In this document: positions 43,507 through 51,280 of the stretch, one piece after another | Position numbering within the stretch: position 1 is the stretch's first letter | How the letters are laid out: each line of letters starts with the position of its first letter | Source of the DNA: Nocardia sp. NBC_01503 | GTDB lineage: Bacteria; Actinomycetota; Actinomycetes; Mycobacteriales; Mycobacteriaceae | Direction of reading: 5' to 3' | Length of the DNA: 64,000 nt | Assembly: GCF_036327755.1 (NCBI RefSeq) | Contig: NZ_CP109596.1 | Span: forward strand, 5,704,001 to 5,768,000 | Notes under the pieces: generated by a model | Database searches by the model: none | Told to the model about the DNA's origin: nothing | Seen by the model: only the letters and a program-made list of their open reading frames with translations | Program-made: the position numbers and the translations under genes

Positions 43507-46374
43507 CTAAGTCGCGTTCGCATCCAATTCGCTGAGCCGATTCGCGATACCCGCGCGGCTGGTCAGCCCGAGTTTGCGCAGGATGCGGCTGAGGTGATCC
43601 TCGACGGTGCGCGGGCTCAGGAACAGTTGTGCGGCAATCTCCTTGTTGGTGCACCCGCGTGCCGCCAGGCCCGCGACTTCGCGTTCGCGCTCGGTCAATG
43701 CCATTGCCCCGCTGACGCTCTGCCGTCCGGCGAGTTGCCGCTGCGCCGCCAGCGCCTCGCTCAACAGCTCCTGTGTTCCGGCGCGGGTGAATTCCGCTCG
43801 CGCCATGGCGATCAGGGTGGTGGCGCGGGTGAAGTCGCCGCGTAAACCCGCCAGCCGGGCGGCGATGAGCTGGGCCTGTGCACGCTGGATGGGCATCTCG
43901 GCTACCTCATAGCCGTCGACAGCGGCCTGTACCGCGATCTCGGCGCGGTCGAGATCGCCTCGGGCGGCGGCGTATTCGGCGCGGGCATGAGCGGCGGCCG
44001 CGAGCTGTCCGGGCAGTCCGAGTTCCAGGGCGGCCGCCTCGGCGCGGTCGACCAGTGTGCCCGCGGTATCGATATCGCCCTTGATGAGCAGTACCTGGGC
44101 ATACACGCCGACCTCCGTCGGGCGCATGGGATGGGTCCGATCCGGTTGCGCCGCCGCCGGTTCGGCCTCGGCGATCCCGAGCCGGGCACCGATCTCGTTC
44201 AGCGCCGCCTCGACGACCGCCCGCCACCAGCGCATGACCGGCCGCGGCATAGCGTCGACGGTGCGCCACCACTCCAGCACCTCGGAGCGCGGTGAGGTCG
44301 TATGCAGCACCCGTAGTTTGATCGCGCCCGCGAGCGGCAGAATCCCGGGATACCCGTACAGTTCGGCGCATTCGGCGGCATCCTCGGCCGCTGCCAGGGC
44401 CTCCTCGTATCTGCCGAGCTTGGCCAGCGAATACGCCTGCACCGTATACAGTTCCGGCAGGATGAAGCTTCGCCCGAACCGCCGGGTCACTCGCACGGCC
44501 CGCTCGATATGCGCGATTCCGGTGCGCTGATCGTCCAGGAAGTACGCCATCCACCCCAGCGCCGCCACCACGTGCGCGCTGTCCAGCAGCTGGGTATCGG
44601 TGAGCCGCGCGAACTCTCGTTCCGCCGCTTGATAGTTCGCCGTGGCCCCCGCCATATCCAGCTCGGTGAGCTGCCCCATACTCCACAGCGTCAGGGCGGC
44701 CGCGAGAATCGCGGGCTCCCGAATCGCCTCGGACCCGAACAGCGCCCGCACCCGAGCCCCACCCTCGAACTCCCGATTGTCCTGCAATTCGAGTATCGCC
44801 AATTCCAGCTGTACCGGCCCATTCCCGGCGATATCGGGCCGATCCACCAACGCCGCCAGCCGATTCCGCGCCGTATCGACATTCCCGAGTATCCGCTCAC
44901 ACCGCGCACACAACAGCACCGCGTCCTGCTGCCGCGGCCCCGCCTGCGCCGCAACCGGTTCGAGCGTATCCCGAGCCTGCTCCACCGCCCCCGACAGCAA
45001 CAGCGCCCGCCCCAACAGGTGTCGAGCCCCAACCTCCGCGCTTTCACCGGGGCCCAGGAGATCGAGGTCGGTTGTCTCGTTGCCGGGCCCGGCCGCCAGT
45101 GCGGCGGTGATCCAGCGGGCGCTGGTGGCCGGGGCGGTGGGCAGGGCCAGTTCGGCGGCGTGGATGAGTTCGGTGGCGGCGAGGTCGTCGCGGCCACGCA
45201 ACGCGTGTTCGAGATGTCTTGCGCGGGTGAGCAATGGGGCATCGGCCGCGCGGAGGGTGCGGGCGGCGCGGGCGTGGGCGCCTGCTCGCCAGCCGGGGCC
45301 GCCCAGTCGGTAGGCGGCGGTGCGAATGAGTGGGTGTCGGAAGGTGACGGTGCCGCCGGTGATACTGAGCCAGCCGCGCCGAGCCAGGTCGTCCAGTGCG
45401 GCGGTCAGCTCGGGGTGCGTCAATTCCGCGGTGGCGCACAGAAGTTCGGCGTCGGCGGTGGAGCCGCAGACGGCCACGGCCTGAGCGGCGAGTCGTTCGT
45501 GTCGGGGGAGATGGGTCAGTTCGGCGCGGATGGTGCGGTCCAGTGCGGAGCTGTCGGATGTGGCGGGTCCGTCCTCGGTCACCGCCGCCTCGAATTCGCC
45601 CGGGGTGAGTTCTGCGAGCAGCAGCAGATAGAGCGGATTGCCGTGTGCCGCGGTCAGTAACCGCTCGCGGCGGCCCGACGGTAGGTCCGGCAGTAGTGCC
45701 GCGGCGTCATCGGTGGACAGCGGTGGCACCGGCAGATGGAAACTCGACGCATCACGCAAGGCCGGTCCGACCGCGTCCGGAAACTGTCCTTCGCGGTAAG
45801 CCAGCACCAATCGCAGATTGTCGGGCCGCTGCCGAATCAACAACCCGAGCACCCGCAGTGAGGCCGCATCCGCCCAATGCGCGTCATCGATGACGAGCAG
45901 GGTCGACTCCACCGCGAGCCGCTGTCGCAGGTTTCGCGCGAGTGCGCGGGGATCGGCGTCGCTGTCCGCGTTGTCGGCACCGAAGGCTTCGTCCTCGGTC
46001 GTGATTCCGGATGTCATGGCTCCGAAGGCTTCGACTGGCGCGCCCGGGTTCGAATCGAGGCCCGGCTCTCGTAAGGCTTGGTTGCCGCGCCCCTGCGCTG
46101 CTCCGCGGTCAAGCCTGTCGAGTTCGGCGAGGCGGTCGAGGATGTCGTGGACCAGTTGCAATGGGCTGGACTGTTCGAACTCGGTGGCGGGCACCGCGAC
46201 CACACGCATACCCGCGGCGGCTCGATCCTGTTCCCGCCGCGCGAATTCGCCGAGCAGCCGGGATTTCCCGATGCCCGCGGGTCCCTCCACCAGGAATACC
46301 CAGGGTCCGCCGGGTGCGTGGCATTGCGCGTCCAGGCTGGTCAGTTCGTGGACGCGTCCGACAAACGCGTTGAT
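43507..46374 (-). CDS. Large LuxR-type ATP-binding regulator (LAL family), probable ATC start
   Basis: The protein of about 955 residues has an N-terminal STAND-like ATPase: FVGRVHEL, Walker A GPAGIGKS, Walker B LLVIDDAHWAD, and LRLVLAYR. A long TPR-like helical middle follows, then a C-terminal LuxR HTH (LTEREREVAGLAARGCTNKEIAAQLFLSPRTVEDHLSRILRKLGL). Such proteins sense maltose-like or unknown ligands and activate target operons. The first usual start codon in frame is GTG 46290, but it would remove the FVGR strand before Walker A. A GAGGAG site at 46381-46386 lies 6 nt before ATC 46374-46372, which gives the expected family N-terminus INAFVGR. The start is therefore ATC, or a mutated or misread ATG. 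Confidence 0.85.
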   Translation of the reverse strand: MNAFVGRVHELTSLDAQCHAPGGPWVFLVEGPAGIGKSRLLGEFARREQDRAAAGMRVVAVPATEFEQSSPLQLVHDILDRLAELDRLDRGAAQGRGNQALREPGLDSNPGAPVEAFGAMTSGITTEDEAFGADNADSDADPRALARNLRQRLAVESTLLVIDDAHWADAASLRVLGLLIRQRPDNLRLVLAYREGQFPDAVGPALRDASSFHLPVPPLSTDDAAALLPDLPSGRRERLLTAAHGNPLYLLLLAELTPGEFEAAVTEDGPATSDSSALDRTIRAELTHLPRHERLAAQAVAVCGSTADAELLCATAELTHPELTAALDDLARRGWLSITGGTVTFRHPLIRTAAYRLGGPGWRAGAHARAARTLRAADAPLLTRARHLEHALRGRDDLAATELIHAAELALPTAPATSARWITAALAAGPGNETTDLDLLGPGESAEVGARHLLGRALLLSGAVEQARDTLEPVAAQAGPRQQDAVLLCARCERILGNVDTARNRLAALVDRPDIAGNGPVQLELAILELQDNREFEGGARVRALFGSEAIREPAILAAALTLWSMGQLTELDMAGATANYQAAEREFARLTDTQLLDSAHVVAALGWMAYFLDDQRTGIAHIERAVRVTRRFGRSFILPELYTVQAYSLAKLGRYEEALAAAEDAAECAELYGYPGILPLAGAIKLRVLHTTSPRSEVLEWWRTVDAMPRPVMRWWRAVVEAALNEIGARLGIAEAEPAAAQPDRTHPMRPTEVGVYAQVLLIKGDIDTAGTLVDRAEAAALELGLPGQLAAAAHARAEYAAARGDLDRAEIAVQAAVDGYEVAEMPIQRAQAQLIAARLAGLRGDFTRATTLIAMARAEFTRAGTQELLSEALAAQRQLAGRQSVSGAMALTEREREVAGLAARGCTNKEIAAQLFLSPRTVEDHLSRILRKLGLTSRAGIANRLSELDANAT

Positions 46375-46542
46375 CGCGTACTCCTCATTCGCTCGAACGC
46401 CCGGTTCGCAGCCTAACCGGCCGGGTGCGGATCACGGGTTCCGCCCCGATCCCGTGGTTTCCCGGATGCTCGCCGATCGTCGATGCGGTGTGGTTGTCGA
46501 GGTCTTGACCGGATTGCGAATTTTGAAAGGTTTGTGGCATTG

Positions 46543-47091
46543 ATGCAGGTAAATCCGAGGGGAGCGGCCCGAGTACGCCGTCTCCTGCCCGTCGTGGTGG
46601 CGGTATTCGCGCTGATGCTGGCGGGATGCTCGCTCGCGCAGAAGGGCGCGGACGCGGTGAAGGACGCCAGTAAGTCCGATACCGCGCGCGCCAAGGTGGG
46701 CGACTGCATCAATGTGCTCAAAGGCTCGATGATCGACTCCAAGACCGAACCGGTGGATTGCGCCTCGGAGAAGGCCGTCTACAAGGTCGCGCGGGTCTTC
46801 GACGCCAAGGCCGACTGCTCCTCCGACTACACCTCCTATGAGGAGACCCTCAACGGCGGCACCACCGCGTTCCTGTGTCTGGCACCGAACTTCAAGCAGG
46901 ACAGCTGCTATCACGAGAGCATGCTCACCGGCTACCAGTTCGCCGACTGCGCCTCCTCCGACGCGAGCTTCCGAGTGCTGGCACGCGTCGACGGCCAATC
47001 CGATGAGAACCTCTGCGGCGAGGATGCCGACAGCGTGATCACCCTGGCGGATCCCAAGACCACCTTCTGCCTCGGGAAGCCGCAGGGCTGA
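46543..47091 (+). CDS. LppU-like lipoprotein
   Basis: The 182-residue protein has a basic start, a hydrophobic stretch (LLPVVVAVFALM) and lipobox LAGC, so it should be lipid-anchored outside the membrane. The mature part has seven further cysteines spaced as in LppU/septum-associated lipoprotein domains (VGDCINV, VDCASEKAVYKV, CSSDYTS, LCLAPNF, CYHESM, FADCASSDASFRV, CGEDAD, FCLG). Function is unknown. Alternative in-frame starts TTG 46540 and GTG 46534 exist. Confidence 0.85.
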   Translation: MQVNPRGAARVRRLLPVVVAVFALMLAGCSLAQKGADAVKDASKSDTARAKVGDCINVLKGSMIDSKTEPVDCASEKAVYKVARVFDAKADCSSDYTSYEETLNGGTTAFLCLAPNFKQDSCYHESMLTGYQFADCASSDASFRVLARVDGQSDENLCGEDADSVITLADPKTTFCLGKPQG

Positions 47092-47098
47092 CCGGATT

Positions 47099-47956
47099 TC
47101 AGTGCTGACGCTCCTCCACCCAGCTCGCGGTGACCATCTGCACGGCCGCACCGTCCAGATCCGCGAGCTTGGTGGAGATGAATCCCCGTGCCCACGAGGA
47201 GGTCTGCACCCGGAACGGCGGCTCCGGCTCGGTGAGCGCGGCGATAATCGGAGCGGAGGCATCCTCCGGCGTCTGAGCGCTGCGAAATGCGCCCTGCGTG
47301 CGCTCGATGTAATGCTTCAGCGCCGGTGCGTACGGCCCGGCCGCACCCAGCAGACCCGGAATGTCGATCTGCTGGCTGGCCACGAATTCGCTTGCCACCG
47401 CACCGGGTTCGATCACCATGACCCGGACGCCGACGGTCGCCGCGACCGGTGCCAGTGACTCCATGAACCCTTCGACGGCGAACTTGGCCGCGCAGTACGC
47501 CTCATTGAACGGCTGACCGATCACCCCGCCCACACTGGTCACGGTGATCAGCCGCCCGCCCGCCTCCCGCAGATGCGGCATGGCGGCATGGGTCACCTCG
47601 ACCACGCCGAAGTAGTTGACCTCCATGACATTTCGTACCGGCTGCAGCCCGGTCTGCTCGATGGTCCCGACGAATCCGGACCCGGCATTGTTGATGACCG
47701 CGTCCAGCCGTCCGTAATCGGCGACCACCTTCTTCACGCACTCCGCGACCGAATTCGCATCGGTGACATCGAGCGGCTCGACTCGAATGAGCCCGGCGAC
47801 CCCGGCCTCGTTGGCCGCGTCCATGAGCGCCGCCGCCCGCCCCACATCGCGCATGGTGGCCACGGTCTGCCAGCCCGCGCGCGCCGCCCCCAGCGCGGTG
47901 GCCAGGCCGATGCCCGAGGAGGTGCCGGTGATCAGGACGGTATTCGAGGAGCTCAT
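47099..47956 (-). CDS. SDR-family oxidoreductase
   Basis: A 285-residue classical SDR with TGTSSGIG, DVTD, NNAGSG, a serine segment TVTSVGG and catalytic YCAAK (Y-x3-K). The subfamily resembles retinol/17-beta-HSD-like SDRs with a C-terminal extension of about 90 residues. Cofactor preference and substrate are open. It ends 7 bp from the convergent lipoprotein gene. Confidence 0.88.
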   Translation of the reverse strand: MSSSNTVLITGTSSGIGLATALGAARAGWQTVATMRDVGRAAALMDAANEAGVAGLIRVEPLDVTDANSVAECVKKVVADYGRLDAVINNAGSGFVGTIEQTGLQPVRNVMEVNYFGVVEVTHAAMPHLREAGGRLITVTSVGGVIGQPFNEAYCAAKFAVEGFMESLAPVAATVGVRVMVIEPGAVASEFVASQQIDIPGLLGAAGPYAPALKHYIERTQGAFRSAQTPEDASAPIIAALTEPEPPFRVQTSSWARGFISTKLADLDGAAVQMVTASWVEERQH

Positions 47957-48141
47957 GGAGCCTCGCTTCCGGGGTAGGTGCCGCGCCGCGCCACTGTCGT
48001 CTCCGCACTCTATGCGGCCCGCGCGCCCGATTCGGAAGGTTTGGCCGGGGCGTGTGTCGGGCCGCGCGATTTTCGCGGCGGCGTCCCGGCCGACCCCGCA
48101 CGCCGATCCGGCCGGTGCGGAGTCGACCGGTGCGATCGCGA

Positions 48142-49113
48142 CTAGTGAGGTTGCAGCACAATCGTTCCCTTGGCCGCACGGTCGGCCAGAATCCGATGGG
48201 CCTGTGCGGCTTGGTCGAGCGGCAGTACCCGATCCACCAGCGGGGTGAGTGAACCCGATACGGCGCGCTCCATGGCCGCGGCCCGGGAGTCGGCCACTCC
48301 CGCGAGCCAGGCCGGGCCGGAGCAGCCGATGAGGGTGAGCCCGCGCATGATCAGATCCATGGCGGTGACCTGCGCCGGTGCGCCGGAGAGGAAACCGTAG
48401 CTGAGCATGCGGCCGGTGAGCGGGGTCATGAGATCCAGTAGCGCCAGCGCGGATTCGCCGCCGATGGAGTCGAAGACCACGTCAATGGTTGCGCCGCCGA
48501 GGGTTTCACGCAGCCGGTCGACCCAGTCGGGGTCCAGGTGGTCGATCACCACATCCGCGCCGAATTCGCGTGCGCGGTCGGACTTTTCGGGTCCACCGGC
48601 GGTGGCGATGACACGCGCGGCCCCGGCCTCCTTGGCGAGCTGGGTCAGGTAGCCGCCGATTCCGGTCGCCGCGGCCTCGATCAGCACGGTCTCGGTGCCG
48701 GTGAGTTTGGCGGCGGTGAGCAGGGGGAGGGTCACCGATCCGCTCATGGTCAAAGCCGCGGCCTCGACGGAGGGGAGTGCGTCGGGAATACGCACCGCGG
48801 ATTCGGCCGGGGCACAGACGAATTCGGCATAGGTGCCGAAGCTGTCGCTGGCCACCATCACCCGTTGCCCGAGTAGTGCCGGGTCCACTCCGTCGCCGAT
48901 CTCGACGACCGCACCGGCCGCCTGGGTGCCGAAGACGAACGGCTTCTCGAGGGGGACGGGGAACGCTCCCGAACGAAGCATGGTCTCGGGGTAGAGCACC
49001 GGAATCGCCTCGCTCTTGACGAGTATCTGCCCGGCCCGCGGTCGCGGCGCGGGGACCTCGCTCGGCACCAGGACTTCGGGTCCACCGGTCGCGGTCAATA
49101 GGATTGCCTGCAT
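48142..49113 (-). CDS. MDR quinone-oxidoreductase-like NADP-dependent reductase
   Basis: The 323-residue protein starts MQAILLTATGGPEVL and has the zinc-free MDR/QOR pattern: FVFGTQAAGAVVEIG, the Rossmann motif AAATGIGGYLTQLAKEAGA, and VVFDSIGGESAL. It reduces quinones or enones with NAD(P)H in the family. ATG 49113 has AGG 6 nt upstream and is preferred over ATG 49125, which lies against the operator. It is divergent from a TetR gene with a shared palindromic operator. Confidence 0.86.
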   Translation of the reverse strand: MQAILLTATGGPEVLVPSEVPAPRPRAGQILVKSEAIPVLYPETMLRSGAFPVPLEKPFVFGTQAAGAVVEIGDGVDPALLGQRVMVASDSFGTYAEFVCAPAESAVRIPDALPSVEAAALTMSGSVTLPLLTAAKLTGTETVLIEAAATGIGGYLTQLAKEAGAARVIATAGGPEKSDRAREFGADVVIDHLDPDWVDRLRETLGGATIDVVFDSIGGESALALLDLMTPLTGRMLSYGFLSGAPAQVTAMDLIMRGLTLIGCSGPAWLAGVADSRAAAMERAVSGSLTPLVDRVLPLDQAAQAHRILADRAAKGTIVLQPH

Positions 49114-49128
49114 CGAAAACCTCATAAG

Positions 49129-49177
49129 TTGACTGACGGTCCAGTTATGCCTCGCTACGATATGGACCGTCGGTCAA
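49129..49177. promoter_or_regulatory. TetR operator: inverted 15-bp repeat in divergent promoter
   Basis: TTGACTGACGGTCCA (49129-49143) faces TGGACCGTCGGTCAA (49163-49177): 14 of 15 positions match as inverted repeats, centres 34 bp apart. Each arm also contains its own GAC(C/T)GACGGTC dyad, so two TetR dimers may bind. It covers the space between the QOR and TetR starts. Confidence 0.8.
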
Positions 49178-49185
49178 GTTTGTCA

Positions 49186-49971
49186 ATGAAAGCGGAGGAA
49201 ATGCCAGCTGATCAGCCAGGGGAGCGCGCCGCACCAGAGGGTCACGCCCCACCTGATGGGGGTGGTGTGGCGGGGAAGCGCACCGGATCGGAGGAGCGCG
49301 CGGCCGCCGCCCCGAGCGAGCACGCCGCGTCGAAAGGGCGCGCGGACGCCGCGCCGAAGGATCGGGTGGGCGCTGCGCCGAAGGAGCGCGCCGCGCCCAA
49401 GGAGCGGGCGGACGCCGCACGAAATCGCCGCGCCATCCTGGACGCCACGCGGGCGCTGCTGGACGAGTTCGGCTCCGAGGCCATCACCATGGATCGCGTC
49501 GCCGCTGCGGCTGGCGTCGGCAAGGGCACCATCTTTCACCGCTTCGGTAGCCGGGCGGGACTGCTCTACGCCCTCGTCGCCGAACCCGCGGAAACCCTCA
49601 TGGCGGCAATCACCGACGGCCCGCCGCCACTGGGTCCGGGTGCGTCGGCGGCAGATCGACTGCTCGCCTTCTTCGACGCGATGACCGTCATGATGGCTGA
49701 AAACGTCGAGCTCATGGCCGCTTACACGGGCGCCCCCATGCCCCCGCATCCCCGCACCGCCGAATTCCACGGCACCTGGGACCGGCATATCACCACCCTG
49801 CTGGGCGAGGTCCGCCCCGACCTCGACGCCGAAGCGGCGGGCCGCCTGCTCTTCAGCTCCGTCGGCTCGGAGACGGCCCGCGCCATGGTGCGCGCGGGGG
49901 AGACCGAACGCCTGCGCACCGCCATTCGCGCGCTGGTGGATTCGGTGCTTACCGGCAAATCCGCACCCTGA
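49186..49971 (+). CDS. TetR-family regulator with Ala-rich N-terminal tail
   Basis: From ATG 49186 (49201 also possible) the protein has about 75 residues of Ala/Pro/Arg/Glu low complexity with the repeating unit (A)PK(E/D)R(A/V)(G)AA. A TetR HTH follows (RRAILDATRALLDEFGSEAITMDRVAAAAGVGKGTIFHRFGSRAGLL), then a ligand domain. An ATG at 49129 would place the operator inside the gene and is rejected. It probably represses itself and the divergent quinone oxidoreductase through the 49129-49177 operator. The tail is atypical, since TetR proteins usually start just before the HTH. Confidence 0.85.
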   Translation: MKAEEMPADQPGERAAPEGHAPPDGGGVAGKRTGSEERAAAAPSEHAASKGRADAAPKDRVGAAPKERAAPKERADAARNRRAILDATRALLDEFGSEAITMDRVAAAAGVGKGTIFHRFGSRAGLLYALVAEPAETLMAAITDGPPPLGPGASAADRLLAFFDAMTVMMAENVELMAAYTGAPMPPHPRTAEFHGTWDRHITTLLGEVRPDLDAEAAGRLLFSSVGSETARAMVRAGETERLRTAIRALVDSVLTGKSAP

Positions 49972-50150
49972 CCGCACGCGGTTCGCGCCGCTTGCGTCCA
50001 ACTCTTACCGCTGATCGGGGGCGACGCCGGGCTGCTTCCCTTGAGGGCGCGATCGAACATATATACACGCGGATATGCGCATCTAACTATGTGAGTGCGC
50101 GTGTCGAGAACCATCACCCCGTGGAACTGTCACGCGTACACCAGGACCAA

Positions 50151-50390
50151 CCGGCATCCCAGCATGCTTTTGGCCGGGAGCCACAGCCGCGGCGACTGTG
50201 CTGACCGTGTAGCTCCCGGCCAAAACGCGCCGGGATGACGAAGAGGCCCGCTGAGCTGGGATGACGAATGGCCCGCCGAGCCCCAGATGGCGACGCGCCC
50301 GCCGAGCCGAGATGGCGAAGGGGCCGCTGAGCAGGGATGGCGAATGGGCCGCTGAGCAGGGATGAGGAAGGGGCGCTATTCGCTTGTGAG
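50151..50390. repeat. Inverted pair of dispersed repeats plus ~25-bp tandem repeats
   Basis: GCATCCCAGCATGCTTTTGG with GAGC (50154-50182) faces GCTCCCGGCCAAAACGCGCC with GGGATG (50212-50236), so the DNA can fold into a long hairpin. Six degenerate ~25-bp units of the type GGGATGACGAAxGGCCCGCx with GAGC follow (50231-50378). A direct duplication of GGGCGCTATTCGCT (50375 and 50392 regions) reaches into the 3' end of the Nudix gene. The rest of the 49972-50396 gap holds no gene. Confidence 0.7.
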
Positions 50391-50396
50391 CGGGCG

Positions 50397-51050
50397 CTAT
50401 TCGCTGCCGAGGGCCGCTGGTTGTCGGGCGTCGAATGCCCAGATGGCCGCAGGGCGTCCGGTGGCTTTCACGCGTATGCGTTCACCGGTGCGGGTCAGGC
50501 CGGGCAGCGCGGCGAGGGTGCGGTTGAGATTGCCCGGATCGGGGCGGGTGCCCTCGAGGGCGGCGGTGAGGGCCACGGCGCGGGTTGCCGGGAACTCCTC
50601 GCCGATCAGTGGACGGGTGAATTCCAGGTGCTTCCAGAGCATTTCGGCGAAGAGGCCGCGTGCGGTGTCGACAATGCGGTTGTGGTCGAAGGCCAGCTCC
50701 GGCATGCGCTCGAAGGTCACCCACTCGGCGGTATCGCTCTCGTGCTCGCCGATCACCGCCCACATGGCGATGGACAGGGTCGGTCCGCGCGGGTCGCGAT
50801 TGGGTTCATCGAAGGTGACCAGCTGGCCGACGGCGCGGATAGCCGCCTCGGGCACACCGAGTTTGGTGTGTACCGCGCGCCGGGCCGCGGCCTCCAGGCG
50901 TTCGCCACGCCCGAGCAGGACTCCGGGTAGCGCGAGTTGCCCCGGAAAGGGCTCCCAGCGTCGGGGCGCGATGCCGACCGAGACGGTGGGTTCATCGCGC
51001 CCGTAGCGTAGGGCGATCACATCGATGGATACCGCGGATTGTTGCTCCAC
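50397..51050 (-). CDS. Nudix-wHTH protein, probable NrtR-type regulator
   Basis: The 217-residue protein has an N-terminal Nudix domain in which the box reads GRGERLEAAARRAVHTKLGV. The catalytic REUxEExG is replaced by RAVHTKLG, so hydrolysis is unlikely. The C-terminal ~70 residues (EEFPATRAVALTAALEGTRPDPGNLNRTLAALPGLTRTGERIRVKATGRPAAIWAF) resemble the winged helix of NrtR regulators, which sense ADP-ribose or related nucleotides. It lies 230 bp downstream of the PurA-like gene on the same strand. It is the natural candidate to bind the palindromes at 54604-54674, an inference. GTG start at 51050. Confidence 0.8.
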   Translation of the reverse strand: MEQQSAVSIDVIALRYGRDEPTVSVGIAPRRWEPFPGQLALPGVLLGRGERLEAAARRAVHTKLGVPEAAIRAVGQLVTFDEPNRDPRGPTLSIAMWAVIGEHESDTAEWVTFERMPELAFDHNRIVDTARGLFAEMLWKHLEFTRPLIGEEFPATRAVALTAALEGTRPDPGNLNRTLAALPGLTRTGERIRVKATGRPAAIWAFDARQPAALGSE

Positions 51051-51280
51051 AAGTGGTCAATCATGCCGTAGTCGGGGCCGGTTCCGCGCGATCGGCCGCC
51101 CGCGGGTGGGGTGTGCCCGGCGAAACCCAGTGTGATCTGGCCATTCTCCGCGATGCCATGGCGCAAGGCGGTCATTCCCCGTGCTAATGGACGGGATCGG
51201 GTTGTGCCTCGTGCTGCCGGACGCGAGCTGATCCCGCAGGGCAATGCGGGAATCAGCCCGTCGCACGGAGCGTGTGAGGG

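Noticed and set aside
50231..50390. Tandem repeats as a CRISPR array
   Set aside because: Units are ~25 bp, degenerate and contiguous without spacers; no cas genes nearby.
50397..51050. Active Nudix hydrolase
   Set aside because: REUxEExG is replaced by RAVHTKLG, and a C-terminal winged helix is present, which fits a regulator better.
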